A stretch of DNA of 52,037 nt, from the NCBI GenBank assembly GCA_013152275.1, contig JAADGS010000021.1, forward strand, positions 6,161 through 58,197, given 5' to 3'. Within the stretch, counting starts at the first letter, position 1; each line of letters opens with the position of its first letter. This stretch comes from Actinomycetota bacterium (GTDB lineage Bacteria; Actinomycetota; Acidimicrobiia; Spongiisociales; UBA4744). This document shows positions 43,130-51,417 of the stretch, piece after piece. The translations under genes and the position numbers were made by a program. The notes under the pieces were generated by a model. The model searched no databases and was not told the DNA's origin. It saw only the letters and a program-made list of their open reading frames with translations.

Positions 43130-43333
43130 ATGAAGATCAACGAAGCAAGCTGGGACCGGGTCGCCCGTGTCGTGCTGGGTGGGGTGCTCCTCTATCTGGG
43201 GTGGGCAAATGTCGTCACCGGAGGATGGGGTATCTTCCTCAAGATCATCGGTTTCGTCCCCCTGATCACAGGAGTGGTCGGCTGGTGCCCGATTTACGCG
43301 ATCGCCAAGTTCCGCACCAAGTCTTCGACCTGA
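43130..43333 (+). CDS. DUF2892 membrane protein
   Basis: 67 residues. NEASWDRVARVVLGGVLLYLG and FLKIIGFVPLITGVVGWCPIY are the two membrane helices of the DUF2892 family (also found fused to rhodanese in YgaP), including the family Gly-x-Cys-Pro-x-Tyr motif. A strong Shine-Dalgarno AAAGGAGG (43117-43124) is 5 nt from the ATG. It may be co-transcribed with the sigma/anti-sigma pair 45 nt upstream. Confidence 0.92.
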   Translation: MKINEASWDRVARVVLGGVLLYLGWANVVTGGWGIFLKIIGFVPLITGVVGWCPIYAIAKFRTKSST

Positions 43334-43372
43334 CGGTGCCGGCGCCGGCCACCCCCTTCTCACCGACGCTCC

Positions 43373-43392
43373 CACGCCGTACCCTCGGCGTG
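43373..43392. promoter_or_regulatory. Inverted repeat around a -10 box, operator candidate
   Basis: CACGCCG (43373-43379) and CGGCGTG (43386-43392) are a perfect 7 bp inverted repeat whose 6 nt centre is TACCCT (43380-43385), a -10-like box 8 nt before the ATG at 43394. A dimeric repressor bound here would cover the promoter. Alternatively it is a transcription terminator of the DUF2892 gene. Confidence 0.5.
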
Positions 43393-43393
43393 C

Positions 43394-44566
43394 ATGGTTC
43401 GTCTCATCGACCCGACCGTCGCACGCCGGACGGCGGCACACATGGAGACCTTGGAGAGAGAACTCTCCGCGCAGATGGCAGCGGCCGTCACGCTGCTGCG
43501 CACGGTGGGGGGAACGACGGTGACGGCTGCAAGAGCCCGGGCGTCGACGAACTGGTGGGGCGAAGAGGCCGCCAGATTGCGCCTACGCGCCGACGCCGTC
43601 GACATGGGCAACGCCTGCCCCGTCCCGGAGACGTGGGGACCGACGATCTCGGCACCGGACCCGCCCAGGGACCTTGTGCTCGCGGACCTCTCGAAGCTCG
43701 AGGAGAGGCGAACCCTTCTGTCGACGCATCTCGATCTCTTGAACGGATTCCTTCGATGGGTGCCTGGGGAGCCGCTGCAGAGCCTCCGATCGAGCTTGAC
43801 CCGGGCGGTTGCCCGACTGGATCGTGCCGTCGCCGATCGAAGGGCATGGGCAGACCGGAATCTGCTGTTCTTCGACCCGTCCGGAGATGGGCGCATCGTC
43901 GAAGTGATCGGCGATCTGAAGACGGCTCGACACGTCGTCGTTCTCGTCCCGGGCATGGGGAATGGCCTTTCGTCGTATGAGCGAACCCTGCGTGTCGATG
44001 CGCTCCGCCTTGCGGAGCGTCTCGGCGACACGGACACGGCAGTTGTGGCCTGGCTGGGCTATGACCCTCCCGACACGATTGTGGGCGCAATCTCGCGCGG
44101 ACCTGCCCGTCGGGGCGCAGCCGCCCTCGGAGACTTCGTCAGACGGCTCGGTCCGGTCCATACGACGGTCATCGCTCACTCCTACGGATCACTCGTCGCT
44201 GGGCTCGCAGCCCGGCAAGGTCTGCTCGTTCCGGACGAACTGGTGTTCATAGGCAGTCCTGGTGTCGGGGCCGACAACGTCGCGGAGCTGGGTCTTCCTC
44301 CCTCCACGACGGTGTGGTCCGGCCTCACACTGTTCGACCCGATCCGGCTTGCTCGCCCAGACTGCATGGATCCTTCGCCCCGCTGTTCGACCGACCTGGT
44401 TTTCGGTACCGACCCGCACGGTCCGATGTTCGGCGCCAAGGTATTCGCGACCGGTGAAGGCCCGCTGTGGAACGCCCACTCGGCGTACTACCGAACCGGA
44501 TCGCTGTCGTTGGAGAACCTGGCGCACATCGCTCTCGACGAGGACGTGGTCGACGGTCGAGCGTGA
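43394..44566 (+). CDS. DUF1023 alpha/beta hydrolase
   Basis: 390 residues. The C-terminal half is the actinobacterial DUF1023 hydrolase: HVVVLVPGMGNGLSSYER, TAVVAWLGYDPPDTI, the nucleophile elbow TTVIAHSYGSLVAGLAA and VFIGSPGVGADNVAEL, ending in NAHSAYYRTGSLSLENLAHI (His). The N-terminal 170 residues are helical and Ala/Arg-rich (LERELSAQMAAAVTLLRTVG), recalling the helical region often attached to this domain. No signal peptide is seen. Substrate unknown. Confidence 0.88.
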   Translation: MVRLIDPTVARRTAAHMETLERELSAQMAAAVTLLRTVGGTTVTAARARASTNWWGEEAARLRLRADAVDMGNACPVPETWGPTISAPDPPRDLVLADLSKLEERRTLLSTHLDLLNGFLRWVPGEPLQSLRSSLTRAVARLDRAVADRRAWADRNLLFFDPSGDGRIVEVIGDLKTARHVVVLVPGMGNGLSSYERTLRVDALRLAERLGDTDTAVVAWLGYDPPDTIVGAISRGPARRGAAALGDFVRRLGPVHTTVIAHSYGSLVAGLAARQGLLVPDELVFIGSPGVGADNVAELGLPPSTTVWSGLTLFDPIRLARPDCMDPSPRCSTDLVFGTDPHGPMFGAKVFATGEGPLWNAHSAYYRTGSLSLENLAHIALDEDVVDGRA

Positions 44567-44591
44567 AGCGTGTTTCGGCGTCGCTTCCGGC

Positions 44592-45758
44592 TCACGGACG
44601 CGTCAACGACCGGTGCAGCGCCCACGAGGCAAGAGTGAGGAACACCGCGGCGTACCCGCCGAGAATCGCCAGCTCGGGGAGGATGTCGACAAGTCCTCCT
44701 CCCCGCTGCACCATCTCGATGAACGCCTCCAGAGCCCACGCGTGCGGAGTGATGTGGGCCGCCGTGAACAATCCCGGCGAGAAGATCTGGAATACCTGCA
44801 AGGGAACCATGCATCCTCCGAGCGCCCCGAATCCGAGCCCAAGCAGCACACCGATTCCGCCGGCCTGCGCATCGTTGCGAAACAGCGACCCTATCAGCAT
44901 CGCGGCACCGGCGCTGACGAGCGAGAACATGACGAGGACGGCGCCGGTTCCCAGCGGGTCTCCCCAATCGACGCCGAATATCAGCCACGTGCCGAGAACG
45001 ATGAACAGACCCTGCACCATCGCGACCCCGAACCTTCCCATGGCTTCCCCGGCAACAATGGTTCGTATCGGTGTTGGCGTCGCCACCATGCGACGGCTGA
45101 CGCCCAACATTCGTGAGCGGATCAGTGCGGCAGACCCGGCGAGGGAGGTGAGGAACATGAACAGGATCAACTGGGAGTGCGCGCCCAGATCGAAGCGTCC
45201 GACCTGAGTGAATGAGACCGGCTCTCCCACCAACGACGTGCCGACGGAGATACCTGCCAGGCCGGCTTGCTCGGCCCTCGCTATGGAGAGCGCAACATTG
45301 AAATCGGCCAGACCCTGAGCTTCAACGAACCTGGCCGCTCGCAGCACCCTGTTCTGTTCGGCGACGACGCTCCCCACGATGGTTCGAAGTACGGCCTCTT
45401 CCTGCAAGGATCGAGCGATGAAACCGAGCTCGACGCCGTCTCTGACCCTCTCGTCGTAGTCCTTCGGTATTTCGAGGCCGGCTTCCACTTCTCCACGCTC
45501 GACGGCCAGGAGGAGTTGGTCGAGGTCCGCATAGGACGTGACGCGGATGGTGGCCTGGTTCTGCAGATCGGCCATCAGCGACCGGGCGAGCGGACCGTCA
45601 TCACCGCCGACGACACCGAGACGAGGCAAGAAACTGCCACCGAACACGGCCCCGAGCACCAGGGTGAGCAGAAGTGGAAGGACGAAGATGAAGAAGAATG
45701 AGCGGCGATCCCGCATCATGCGGAGCACATTCGTTCCGGCAATCGTCCACACCTTCAT
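44592..45758 (-). CDS. ABC-2 type exporter permease (second)
   Basis: 388 residues. One N-terminal helix (FFFIFVLPLLLTLVLGAVFGG), a large extracytoplasmic domain (about 50-190), then five helices, the layout of ABC2_membrane_3 / YhgE-like permeases. SPGLFTAAHITPHAWALEAF is the usual block before the last helix. ATG at 45758 overlaps the upstream permease stop by 4 nt. With the gene at 45755-46951 it should form the heterodimeric channel driven by the ATPase at 46951-47886. Confidence 0.9.
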   Translation of the reverse strand: MKVWTIAGTNVLRMMRDRRSFFFIFVLPLLLTLVLGAVFGGSFLPRLGVVGGDDGPLARSLMADLQNQATIRVTSYADLDQLLLAVERGEVEAGLEIPKDYDERVRDGVELGFIARSLQEEAVLRTIVGSVVAEQNRVLRAARFVEAQGLADFNVALSIARAEQAGLAGISVGTSLVGEPVSFTQVGRFDLGAHSQLILFMFLTSLAGSAALIRSRMLGVSRRMVATPTPIRTIVAGEAMGRFGVAMVQGLFIVLGTWLIFGVDWGDPLGTGAVLVMFSLVSAGAAMLIGSLFRNDAQAGGIGVLLGLGFGALGGCMVPLQVFQIFSPGLFTAAHITPHAWALEAFIEMVQRGGGLVDILPELAILGGYAAVFLTLASWALHRSLTRP

Positions 45759-46951
45759 CGGTTCACGACCTTGCGCAACAGCACCCATGCGAGTGCGCCC
45801 GACGCCACGCCGAACCCCATCAGGACGGCTGCAGCCGGCAGCACGTCGGAGACGTGACCTGCGGCCAGGTCACCCAGCCCCTGCAAGAACCATGCGTGCG
45901 GCGTAAACCGGCTCACGACGGCCAGGAGACCGCCGACCTGCGCCACCGGGAAGAAGGACCCACCGAGAATGGCCAACGCGATGGCGACGATTGCCGTGTA
46001 CGCATGGGCCTGTTCGTCGGTCTTGGCGATGCCCGACACGACGGCCATGATCCCGACCGCCGAGAACGTCACGGTGAGGACGAGGATCGCCACTCCGACG
46101 GGGTTCCCCCAGTGCGCTCCAAGCAGATACGTGGAGGCGACCACGAGAACGGTCATGCTCACGACGCCGAGAACGTACGCCACGATCGCCTTGCCACCGA
46201 GAATCGAGCCTCTCCCGATCGGGGCGACCAGCAGGCGGTCGAGCGTTCCGTCATGACGCTCCTCCAACAGCCCCAGGACGCCAAGCTGAGTGACGTAGAA
46301 CAAGAACAGGACCGCCATCCCCACCGTCATCGAAGTCGCCCCATCGAGCCGGCGGGTTGCGGCCGGCACGCTGCCGACCGTGACCGGCGCGGGATACCCC
46401 ATTGCCGCGGCGACCGTGCCCGGACCGATCGATCCGCCGGCTACCCGATAGGTCCGAATCTCGAGGTTGACGGCGGTCACCTCATCCGCGAAGCGGGTCG
46501 CGAGTGCCTCGGCGATCGAGGTGGCGGTCCATGAGGCTCGACTGCCGATGACTTCGAGCGTTGTGGCTTCGCCATGCTGCACCGCGGCAGAGAATCCGGC
46601 GGGAATCACGAAGGCGGCGCTGATGCCATCCTCGGAATTGGAGAGGGAATCGCCTCCAACCTCCACCCGCCGGCGTGCTTCGTCGACGGACCCGACCGAC
46701 ACGATCCTGATCCCCTCCTGCCCGGCGGCGAAACCGGCGAGTACCTGGTCCGTGAATGCGGCGGCGATCTCCCCTCCGTCCTGGTCCACGACACCAAAGG
46801 TCGCAGCGAAGTGTGTCGATGCGATCGGGTTGAAGACGAAGCTGAAGATGGCTGCCAGCCCCAGGGGAGCGATGATCCCGACGATGTAGGCGGAGCGATC
46901 GCGCAAGCGCCTGCGAAGATCCTTGCCCGCGATGAGCAATGCAGGACGCAT
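45755..46951 (-). CDS. ABC-2 type exporter permease (first)
   Basis: 398 residues with the same topology as its partner: helix near 22-42, a long external loop, and a six-helix C-terminal half containing ERHDGTLDRLLVAPIGRGSILGGK, a hallmark of ABC-2 permeases, and SRFTPHAWFLQGLGDL. It starts one base inside the ATPase stop. The substrate (drug, lipid or antibiotic) cannot be inferred. Confidence 0.9.
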   Translation of the reverse strand: MRPALLIAGKDLRRRLRDRSAYIVGIIAPLGLAAIFSFVFNPIASTHFAATFGVVDQDGGEIAAAFTDQVLAGFAAGQEGIRIVSVGSVDEARRRVEVGGDSLSNSEDGISAAFVIPAGFSAAVQHGEATTLEVIGSRASWTATSIAEALATRFADEVTAVNLEIRTYRVAGGSIGPGTVAAAMGYPAPVTVGSVPAATRRLDGATSMTVGMAVLFLFYVTQLGVLGLLEERHDGTLDRLLVAPIGRGSILGGKAIVAYVLGVVSMTVLVVASTYLLGAHWGNPVGVAILVLTVTFSAVGIMAVVSGIAKTDEQAHAYTAIVAIALAILGGSFFPVAQVGGLLAVVSRFTPHAWFLQGLGDLAAGHVSDVLPAAAVLMGFGVASGALAWVLLRKVVNR

Positions 46952-47886
46952 CAGTCCCGCAGAGCCTTGCCGGTGAGGTGCAGGAACACGTCTTCGAGGT
47001 TCGGCTCGTCGATCTCGACGGTCGCCACGGTGACGCCCGACCCGGTCACGACCGACAGGACCTCGGTGATGACCTCACCCGCGTCTTCGACGATGATGTC
47101 GATGCCGTCGTCGACGCGCCCCACCTCCCGGACGGTTTCGATACGACGAACCCTTCCGATGGCGGCGTCGAGATCCCCCGAGGCCCGCAAACGAATCCGA
47201 TCGTTGCTGCCGACCAGACCGACCAGCTCATGTCGGGTTCCTTCTGCGACCAGCTTCCCTGCGTCGATGATTCCCACGCGGTCGCACAGGCGCTCGGCCT
47301 CCTCGATGTAGTGGGTCGTGTAGATGACCGCCATGCCCTCACGGCCGAGAAGCTCGACGTTTTCGAGAATCGCATTGCGACTCTGCGGATCGACGCCGAC
47401 GGTGGGCTCGTCGAGGATGAGGAGTTGCGGCTCGTGCAACAGGCCGATCCCGATGTTCAGGCGCCGTTTCATGCCTCCCGAGTACTCTTCGACGCGGTCG
47501 TCCGCCCGCTCGGAAAGGCCGATGATCTCCAGCACTTCATCGGTTCTGGACGCGAGGTGAGACGAGGACAGCCCGTACAACCTGCCGAAGAAGCGGATGT
47601 TCTCCCTGGCGGTGAGATCCGGATAGACGGCAACCTCTTGCGGGACCAGACCGATCGCGGCCCTTGCCTTGACGCTTCGTGTCGTCACCGGTTGCCCGGC
47701 GACGGTCACCGACCCCGCATCGCTCGAGAGCAACCCGGCAATCATCGAGATCGTGGTCGTCTTACCTGCACCGTTCGGACCGAGCAGCCCGTAGGTCTCG
47801 CCCCGCGCGACCCGAATACTCACGTCGTCCACGGCCACGAGGCCATCGAAAGACTTGCGAAGGCCCTCACAGACGAGCACGCACAC
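46951..47886 (-). CDS. ABC exporter ATP-binding protein
   Basis: 311 residues. Walker A GLLGPNGAGKTTTISMIAG, Q-loop GLVPQEVAVYPDLTARENI, signature EEYSGGMKRRLNIG, Walker B LLILDEPTVGVDPQSR and switch His in YTTHYIEEAERL. The C-terminal 80 residues form a DrrA-type regulatory tail (LEDVFLHLTGKALRD). GTG start at 47886 is preceded by GGGAGGG (47891-47897, minus strand). First gene of the exporter operon. Confidence 0.94.
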   Translation of the reverse strand: MCVLVCEGLRKSFDGLVAVDDVSIRVARGETYGLLGPNGAGKTTTISMIAGLLSSDAGSVTVAGQPVTTRSVKARAAIGLVPQEVAVYPDLTARENIRFFGRLYGLSSSHLASRTDEVLEIIGLSERADDRVEEYSGGMKRRLNIGIGLLHEPQLLILDEPTVGVDPQSRNAILENVELLGREGMAVIYTTHYIEEAERLCDRVGIIDAGKLVAEGTRHELVGLVGSNDRIRLRASGDLDAAIGRVRRIETVREVGRVDDGIDIIVEDAGEVITEVLSVVTGSGVTVATVEIDEPNLEDVFLHLTGKALRD

Positions 47887-47901
47887 AGTTCCCTCCCTGT
47901 C

Positions 47902-47931
47902 TTGCCAGGAAGCTAGCAGACGGTTTACGAT
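47902..47931 (+). promoter_or_regulatory. Promoter TTGCCA-18-TACGAT for the phosphoribosyltransferase gene
   Basis: TTGCCA at 47902-47907 and TACGAT at 47926-47931, spacer 18 bp. Transcription would begin near 47938, past the in-frame ATG at 47936, which supports ATG 47978 as the start. It lies in the divergent gap to the ABC ATPase. Confidence 0.55.
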
Positions 47932-47977
47932 CAGAATGATCCCGATACACCGCCGCGAACGCGAGAAAGCTACGCAC

Positions 47978-48622
47978 ATGATCTTTCGAGATCGCAATGA
48001 CGCAGGTCGGCGCCTCGCAGAGAGCTTGAGGAACTTCGCGGGTCCCCAAACGGTGGTCATCGGCCTCCCCAGAGGAGGTGTCGTCGTCGCCTCCGAAGTG
48101 TCGGCGGCGATCGGCGCTCCGCTCGATGTCCTCGTCGTCCGCAAGCTCGGCGCGCCGGGCCAGCCCGAGCTGGGTATCGGAGCGATCGGCGAGGACGACA
48201 TCGAAGTGCTCAACCCGGACCTCATCGGCATGCTCGGCATCACCCAGGCCGAACTCGACGCCGTCAGAGAGGCGGAACGAGCAGAGCTTCGACGTCGGGA
48301 GGCGCGGTACCGTCGTGGCAACCCACCACTCCCGGTTGCAGGGAAGACGGTGCTGCTGATCGACGATGGCCTCGCAACCGGTATCACCGCCAAGGCGGCT
48401 GCGAGGGTGCTGCGCGCCCGTGGCGCAGGGCGAATCGTGCTTGCGGTACCGGTGGGTGCACCTGATACGGTCCACGATCTCAGGGGAGAAGTCGACGAGA
48501 TCGTGTGCCTCGAAGTCCCCCGATGGTTCAGAGCGGTCGGCCAGTGCTACGAGGACTTTCGGCAGACGACCGATGCGCAGGTTGTCGAGTGCCTCGACGG
48601 TGCAGCCGAACGCGGCTCCTGA
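47978..48622 (+). CDS. Phosphoribosyltransferase family protein
   Basis: 214 residues. MIFRDRNDAGRRLAESL is the typical beginning of this PRTase subgroup; VIGLPRGGVVVASEVSAAIG forms the first loop and VLLIDDGLATGITAKAA is the PRPP-binding DD-x6-T motif. VPRWFRAVGQCYEDFRQ near the C-terminus is a conserved block of the group. The base or substrate is unknown; related domains are sometimes fused to hydrolases. ATG at 47978 has only a weak ribosome-binding site. Confidence 0.88.
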   Translation: MIFRDRNDAGRRLAESLRNFAGPQTVVIGLPRGGVVVASEVSAAIGAPLDVLVVRKLGAPGQPELGIGAIGEDDIEVLNPDLIGMLGITQAELDAVREAERAELRRREARYRRGNPPLPVAGKTVLLIDDGLATGITAKAAARVLRARGAGRIVLAVPVGAPDTVHDLRGEVDEIVCLEVPRWFRAVGQCYEDFRQTTDAQVVECLDGAAERGS

Positions 48623-48630
48623 CACAAGGC

Positions 48631-48696
48631 GGCACCCCGAACGACCAAGCATCGGATTGCGCATCCGGTCTCCGCGCCGCTGCCTCTCGGGGTGCC
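48631..48696. terminator. Long-loop inverted repeat in the PRTase-kinase gap
   Basis: GGCACCCCGA (48631-48640) pairs perfectly with TCGGGGTGCC (48687-48696), a 10 bp stem around a 46 nt loop that holds an inner CGGAT/ATCCG hairpin. It sits between two convergent genes, so a terminator is the simplest reading; a small structured RNA is also possible. The remaining 120 nt to the kinase gene shows nothing else. Confidence 0.5.
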
Positions 48697-48818
48697 AAAC
48701 CGTGCGTACTACATATCAGTCGCAGGCCACCGCGACAAGGGCCATTCGACTCTATCGAGTCCGAAGCCGCCGCCGAGACAGGAGCGCCATTCCGCCGAGC
48801 CGATGCCGGCCGCCGTGG

Positions 48819-50465
48819 TCAACTCGTCGTGACCGGCACCTCGTCCTCCACTGCAGACTCGATCGTCCGCAACAGCTCGGCGACCTGGAACGGCTTCGCG
48901 ACGAACGCATCCATCCCTGCCCGCAGCACCTGGTCTGCAACGTCGCCGGCGCCTTCGGCTGCCATGCCGATGATCGGGACCCTCGTTCGAGCGGATTCGC
49001 CCTGGCGAATCTCGGCCGCAACTTCCATGCCCCCGATGTCGGGAAGCCACAGATCCAGAAGGATGACGTCGAAGCGGTGCTCGCCCGCTGCTTTGAGAGC
49101 ATCGAGTCCACAGTCGACGACATCGACACGATGACCACGACGCTCGAGGATACGTTTGGCCACCATCCGATGTGTTGCGCTGTCGTCAACCACCAACAGG
49201 CTGAGATGGCGACGTCGCTCTCGAAGCCAGTGCTTGGTGACCAGCGTCGAGAGGTCGACCGGGGACGGCCCGGTCAACACGGCCCGAATCGCTCCTTGCA
49301 TCACGTCGTCGGTCAACGGTCTCGTCAGGTAACCCGCGATGTTCAGGTCACGACACCGAACGGCGTCACCCCGCTGCCCGACGGAGGTGACGACGACGAT
49401 GTGCATCTGCTCCAGATCCGCTCTCTGTCGAAGCTTGGCTGCGAACTCGAGCGAGTCACCGTTCAATGACACGACGGCCAGAGCGAATGGATGGTCCGTT
49501 GCAGCCGCAGTTCCCAGTGCACCGACGGCTTCTGTCGCGTTCTCCACACCGACCGGAGAAAGCCCGATGGCACCGATCGCATCCACGTACCCTTCGCGCA
49601 CGAACTTGTTCTTGGCGATCACCAGCGCCGGAAGATCCTCCAGCTCGGAGCGTCCCCCCTCGCTGATGCTCACTGCACCTTTGTACACGCCGATCGGCAC
49701 GATCACATGGAAGTCGGAGCCCTGTCCGAGTTTGCTGTCCGCCCAGATACGGCCGCCCATGAGTTCCACGAGCCGGCGGCATATCGCCAACCCGAGACCT
49801 GTGCCGTTGTTGCGCACCGCCGTCTCGTCGCCGGCCTGCTCATATGCCTCGAAGATCGAACCCAGCTGCTCCGCAGGAATACCAGGACCGCTGTCGCTGA
49901 CCCGCAGATGAAGCGCAAGATCCGCGTCGGCCGAAGCATCCGTGGACACCGCCACGGAGACGGCGCCATCCCGAGTGAACTTCAGCGCGTTGCCGATCAG
50001 GTTGAGCAGGATCTGGCGAATACGGCCGGGGTCTCCGGTGATCACCTCCGGAACGTCCTCACCAACCTCGAGTTCGAAACCGATGCCTTGGTCTTCGGCT
50101 TGGGCCGCGGAGAGCGCCGCGATGTCGTTGAGAAGATCGGAGAGATTGAACGGCACCGTCTCGATCTCGAGTTTTCCCGCCTCGATCTTCGACAAGTCCA
50201 AGAGATCGTTCACGAGCGTCAACAGGGCGTTGGCCGACGACGCCGACAATCCGAGGTATTCACGCTGTTCGGGAGTCAGTTTCGTCTCGAGGGTGAGCTG
50301 GGTCATCCCGATGATTCCGGCGAGTTGCGTACGGATTTCGTGGCTGACGTCCGCAAGGAACCGCGACTTGGCCCGGTCGGCCCGCTCTGCCTCCTCGAGG
50401 CGCGAGGCAAGCCGCCGCTCCCACGAAGGCGGTTCCGGTGGCTGCGTGGTTTCTACCTCCTGCAC
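48819..50465 (-). CDS. Hybrid histidine kinase with degenerate and intact receiver domains
   Basis: 548 residues, no membrane span and no obvious sensor. HisKA VSHEIRTQLAGIIGMTQ (His42; the usual Pro of RTPL is Gln), HATPase_c with NLIGNALKF, DSGPGIP and NGTGLGLAICRRL (about 150-255). A receiver-like domain at about 279-397 lacks the phospho-acceptor Asp (VVSLNGDS, Ser333) and has Arg for the Lys (YLTRPL). The final receiver is intact: LLVVDDS, DVILLDLWLPDIGG (Asp471) and FVAKPF (Lys524). GTG start at 50465 follows GGAAGGAA. Confidence 0.9.
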   Translation of the reverse strand: MQEVETTQPPEPPSWERRLASRLEEAERADRAKSRFLADVSHEIRTQLAGIIGMTQLTLETKLTPEQREYLGLSASSANALLTLVNDLLDLSKIEAGKLEIETVPFNLSDLLNDIAALSAAQAEDQGIGFELEVGEDVPEVITGDPGRIRQILLNLIGNALKFTRDGAVSVAVSTDASADADLALHLRVSDSGPGIPAEQLGSIFEAYEQAGDETAVRNNGTGLGLAICRRLVELMGGRIWADSKLGQGSDFHVIVPIGVYKGAVSISEGGRSELEDLPALVIAKNKFVREGYVDAIGAIGLSPVGVENATEAVGALGTAAATDHPFALAVVSLNGDSLEFAAKLRQRADLEQMHIVVVTSVGQRGDAVRCRDLNIAGYLTRPLTDDVMQGAIRAVLTGPSPVDLSTLVTKHWLRERRRHLSLLVVDDSATHRMVAKRILERRGHRVDVVDCGLDALKAAGEHRFDVILLDLWLPDIGGMEVAAEIRQGESARTRVPIIGMAAEGAGDVADQVLRAGMDAFVAKPFQVAELLRTIESAVEDEVPVTTS

Positions 50466-50562
50466 ATTCGTTCCTTCCCCGGCGACATGCAGTTACCGTG
50501 CTATCGACAATGTGTCGCGCGCAGTTGAACCTTTCCTTGGCTCAAGCTGCTCAAGTGTGCCA

Positions 50563-50568
50563 TACAAT
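50563..50568 (+). promoter_or_regulatory. -10 element TACAAT of the tRNA gene
   Basis: TACAAT ends 8 nt before the first base of the tRNA. A TTGGCT at 50537-50542 is 20 bp upstream, longer than ideal. Confidence 0.5.
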
Positions 50569-50576
50569 CAGTACCG

Positions 50577-50650
<74 letters not shown>

Positions 50651-50657
50651 CCCGAAT

Positions 50658-50682
50658 ACCCCCTGGTCAGGTGCCAGGGGGT
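50658..50682. terminator. Hairpin just after the tRNA
   Basis: ACCCCCTGG (50658-50666) and CCAGGGGGT (50674-50682): perfect 9 bp stem, 7 nt loop. It may terminate the tRNA transcript. The stop codon of the recombinase fragment lies in the loop, so it could also mark the boundary of the inserted element. Confidence 0.6.
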
Positions 50683-50939
50683 TCATGACCGCTCCACGAG
50701 GCCAATTCGAGCGGTTCTGTCCGTCGTTTGTCCGTCTGAGAATCGCGCAGCATCTGATCGAGACGCTTCACGATAGTGGCCACCTCCGAGGGGAACAGGC
50801 GACCGTACAGGTCCATGGTGACGGCGACCGACCTGTGGCCGAGGTGACGGTTGATGTGCTCAGGATGAGCGCCCGCTGCGACCATCAACGCGACAGCGAT
50901 GTGTCTCAAGTCGTGGATGCGGAAGGTCCCCAGGGTCAC
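50667..50939 (-). pseudogene. Tyrosine recombinase (integrase), C-terminal remnant
   Basis: 90 residues covering only the end of the catalytic domain: FRIHDLRHIAVALMVAAGAH (box II His-x-x-Arg-His), INRHLGHRSVAVTMDLYGRLFP (second His and the Tyr nucleophile). A stop codon (50952-50954, minus strand) closes the frame five codons upstream, and the N-terminal and core-binding domains with the first catalytic Arg are missing. Lying 17 nt from a tRNA gene, it is the remains of an element that integrated at that tRNA. It cannot be active alone. Confidence 0.88.
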
Positions 50940-51417
50940 ACCGAGAGAACGTCACCTTCGGACGGCTCCGCCCTCCCACCACGACCAGCTCTTCGCCCTC
51001 TACGGCCGGCCCTTCGATTCGGTCGTCCGGATCGAGCACTGCCGATTCAACTATCCCGACTCCACCAAACCCGGGGAACATCGGTCTCCGATGAACCCGG
51101 ACCGGTTCAGTCAGGAACAACCAAGTCCGATCCCAACACTGTCAGACCTCGAGCGGGGAGCGCCGAGTGGTCGGGTTGAGGATGCTGCGGGGTGGGTCGG
51201 TGAGGCTTCGGTCGGTGTGATCATGCGTGGCTGCATTCCGTCCGGTTGGGATCTTCACCCAGATAGCGGCAGTACGAGCGCCAGTCTGTAGTCCGCGACC
51301 TACGATGCGCCCGTTGGTGCTCCGGATGTTGTGGAACTCGGACCGTCGAATCTGATCGCACCGACCGGCTTGGCACGCACTCATCGACGTGGCCCCTGTG
51401 GACATCGCCGACGACCT
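50940..51417. other. Decayed sequence next to the integrase remnant
   Basis: 478 nt with short overlapping frames on both strands but no recognisable domain, consistent start signal or repeat. Base composition is more mixed than in the neighbouring genes. Most simply, degraded mobile-element DNA. Confidence 0.5.
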
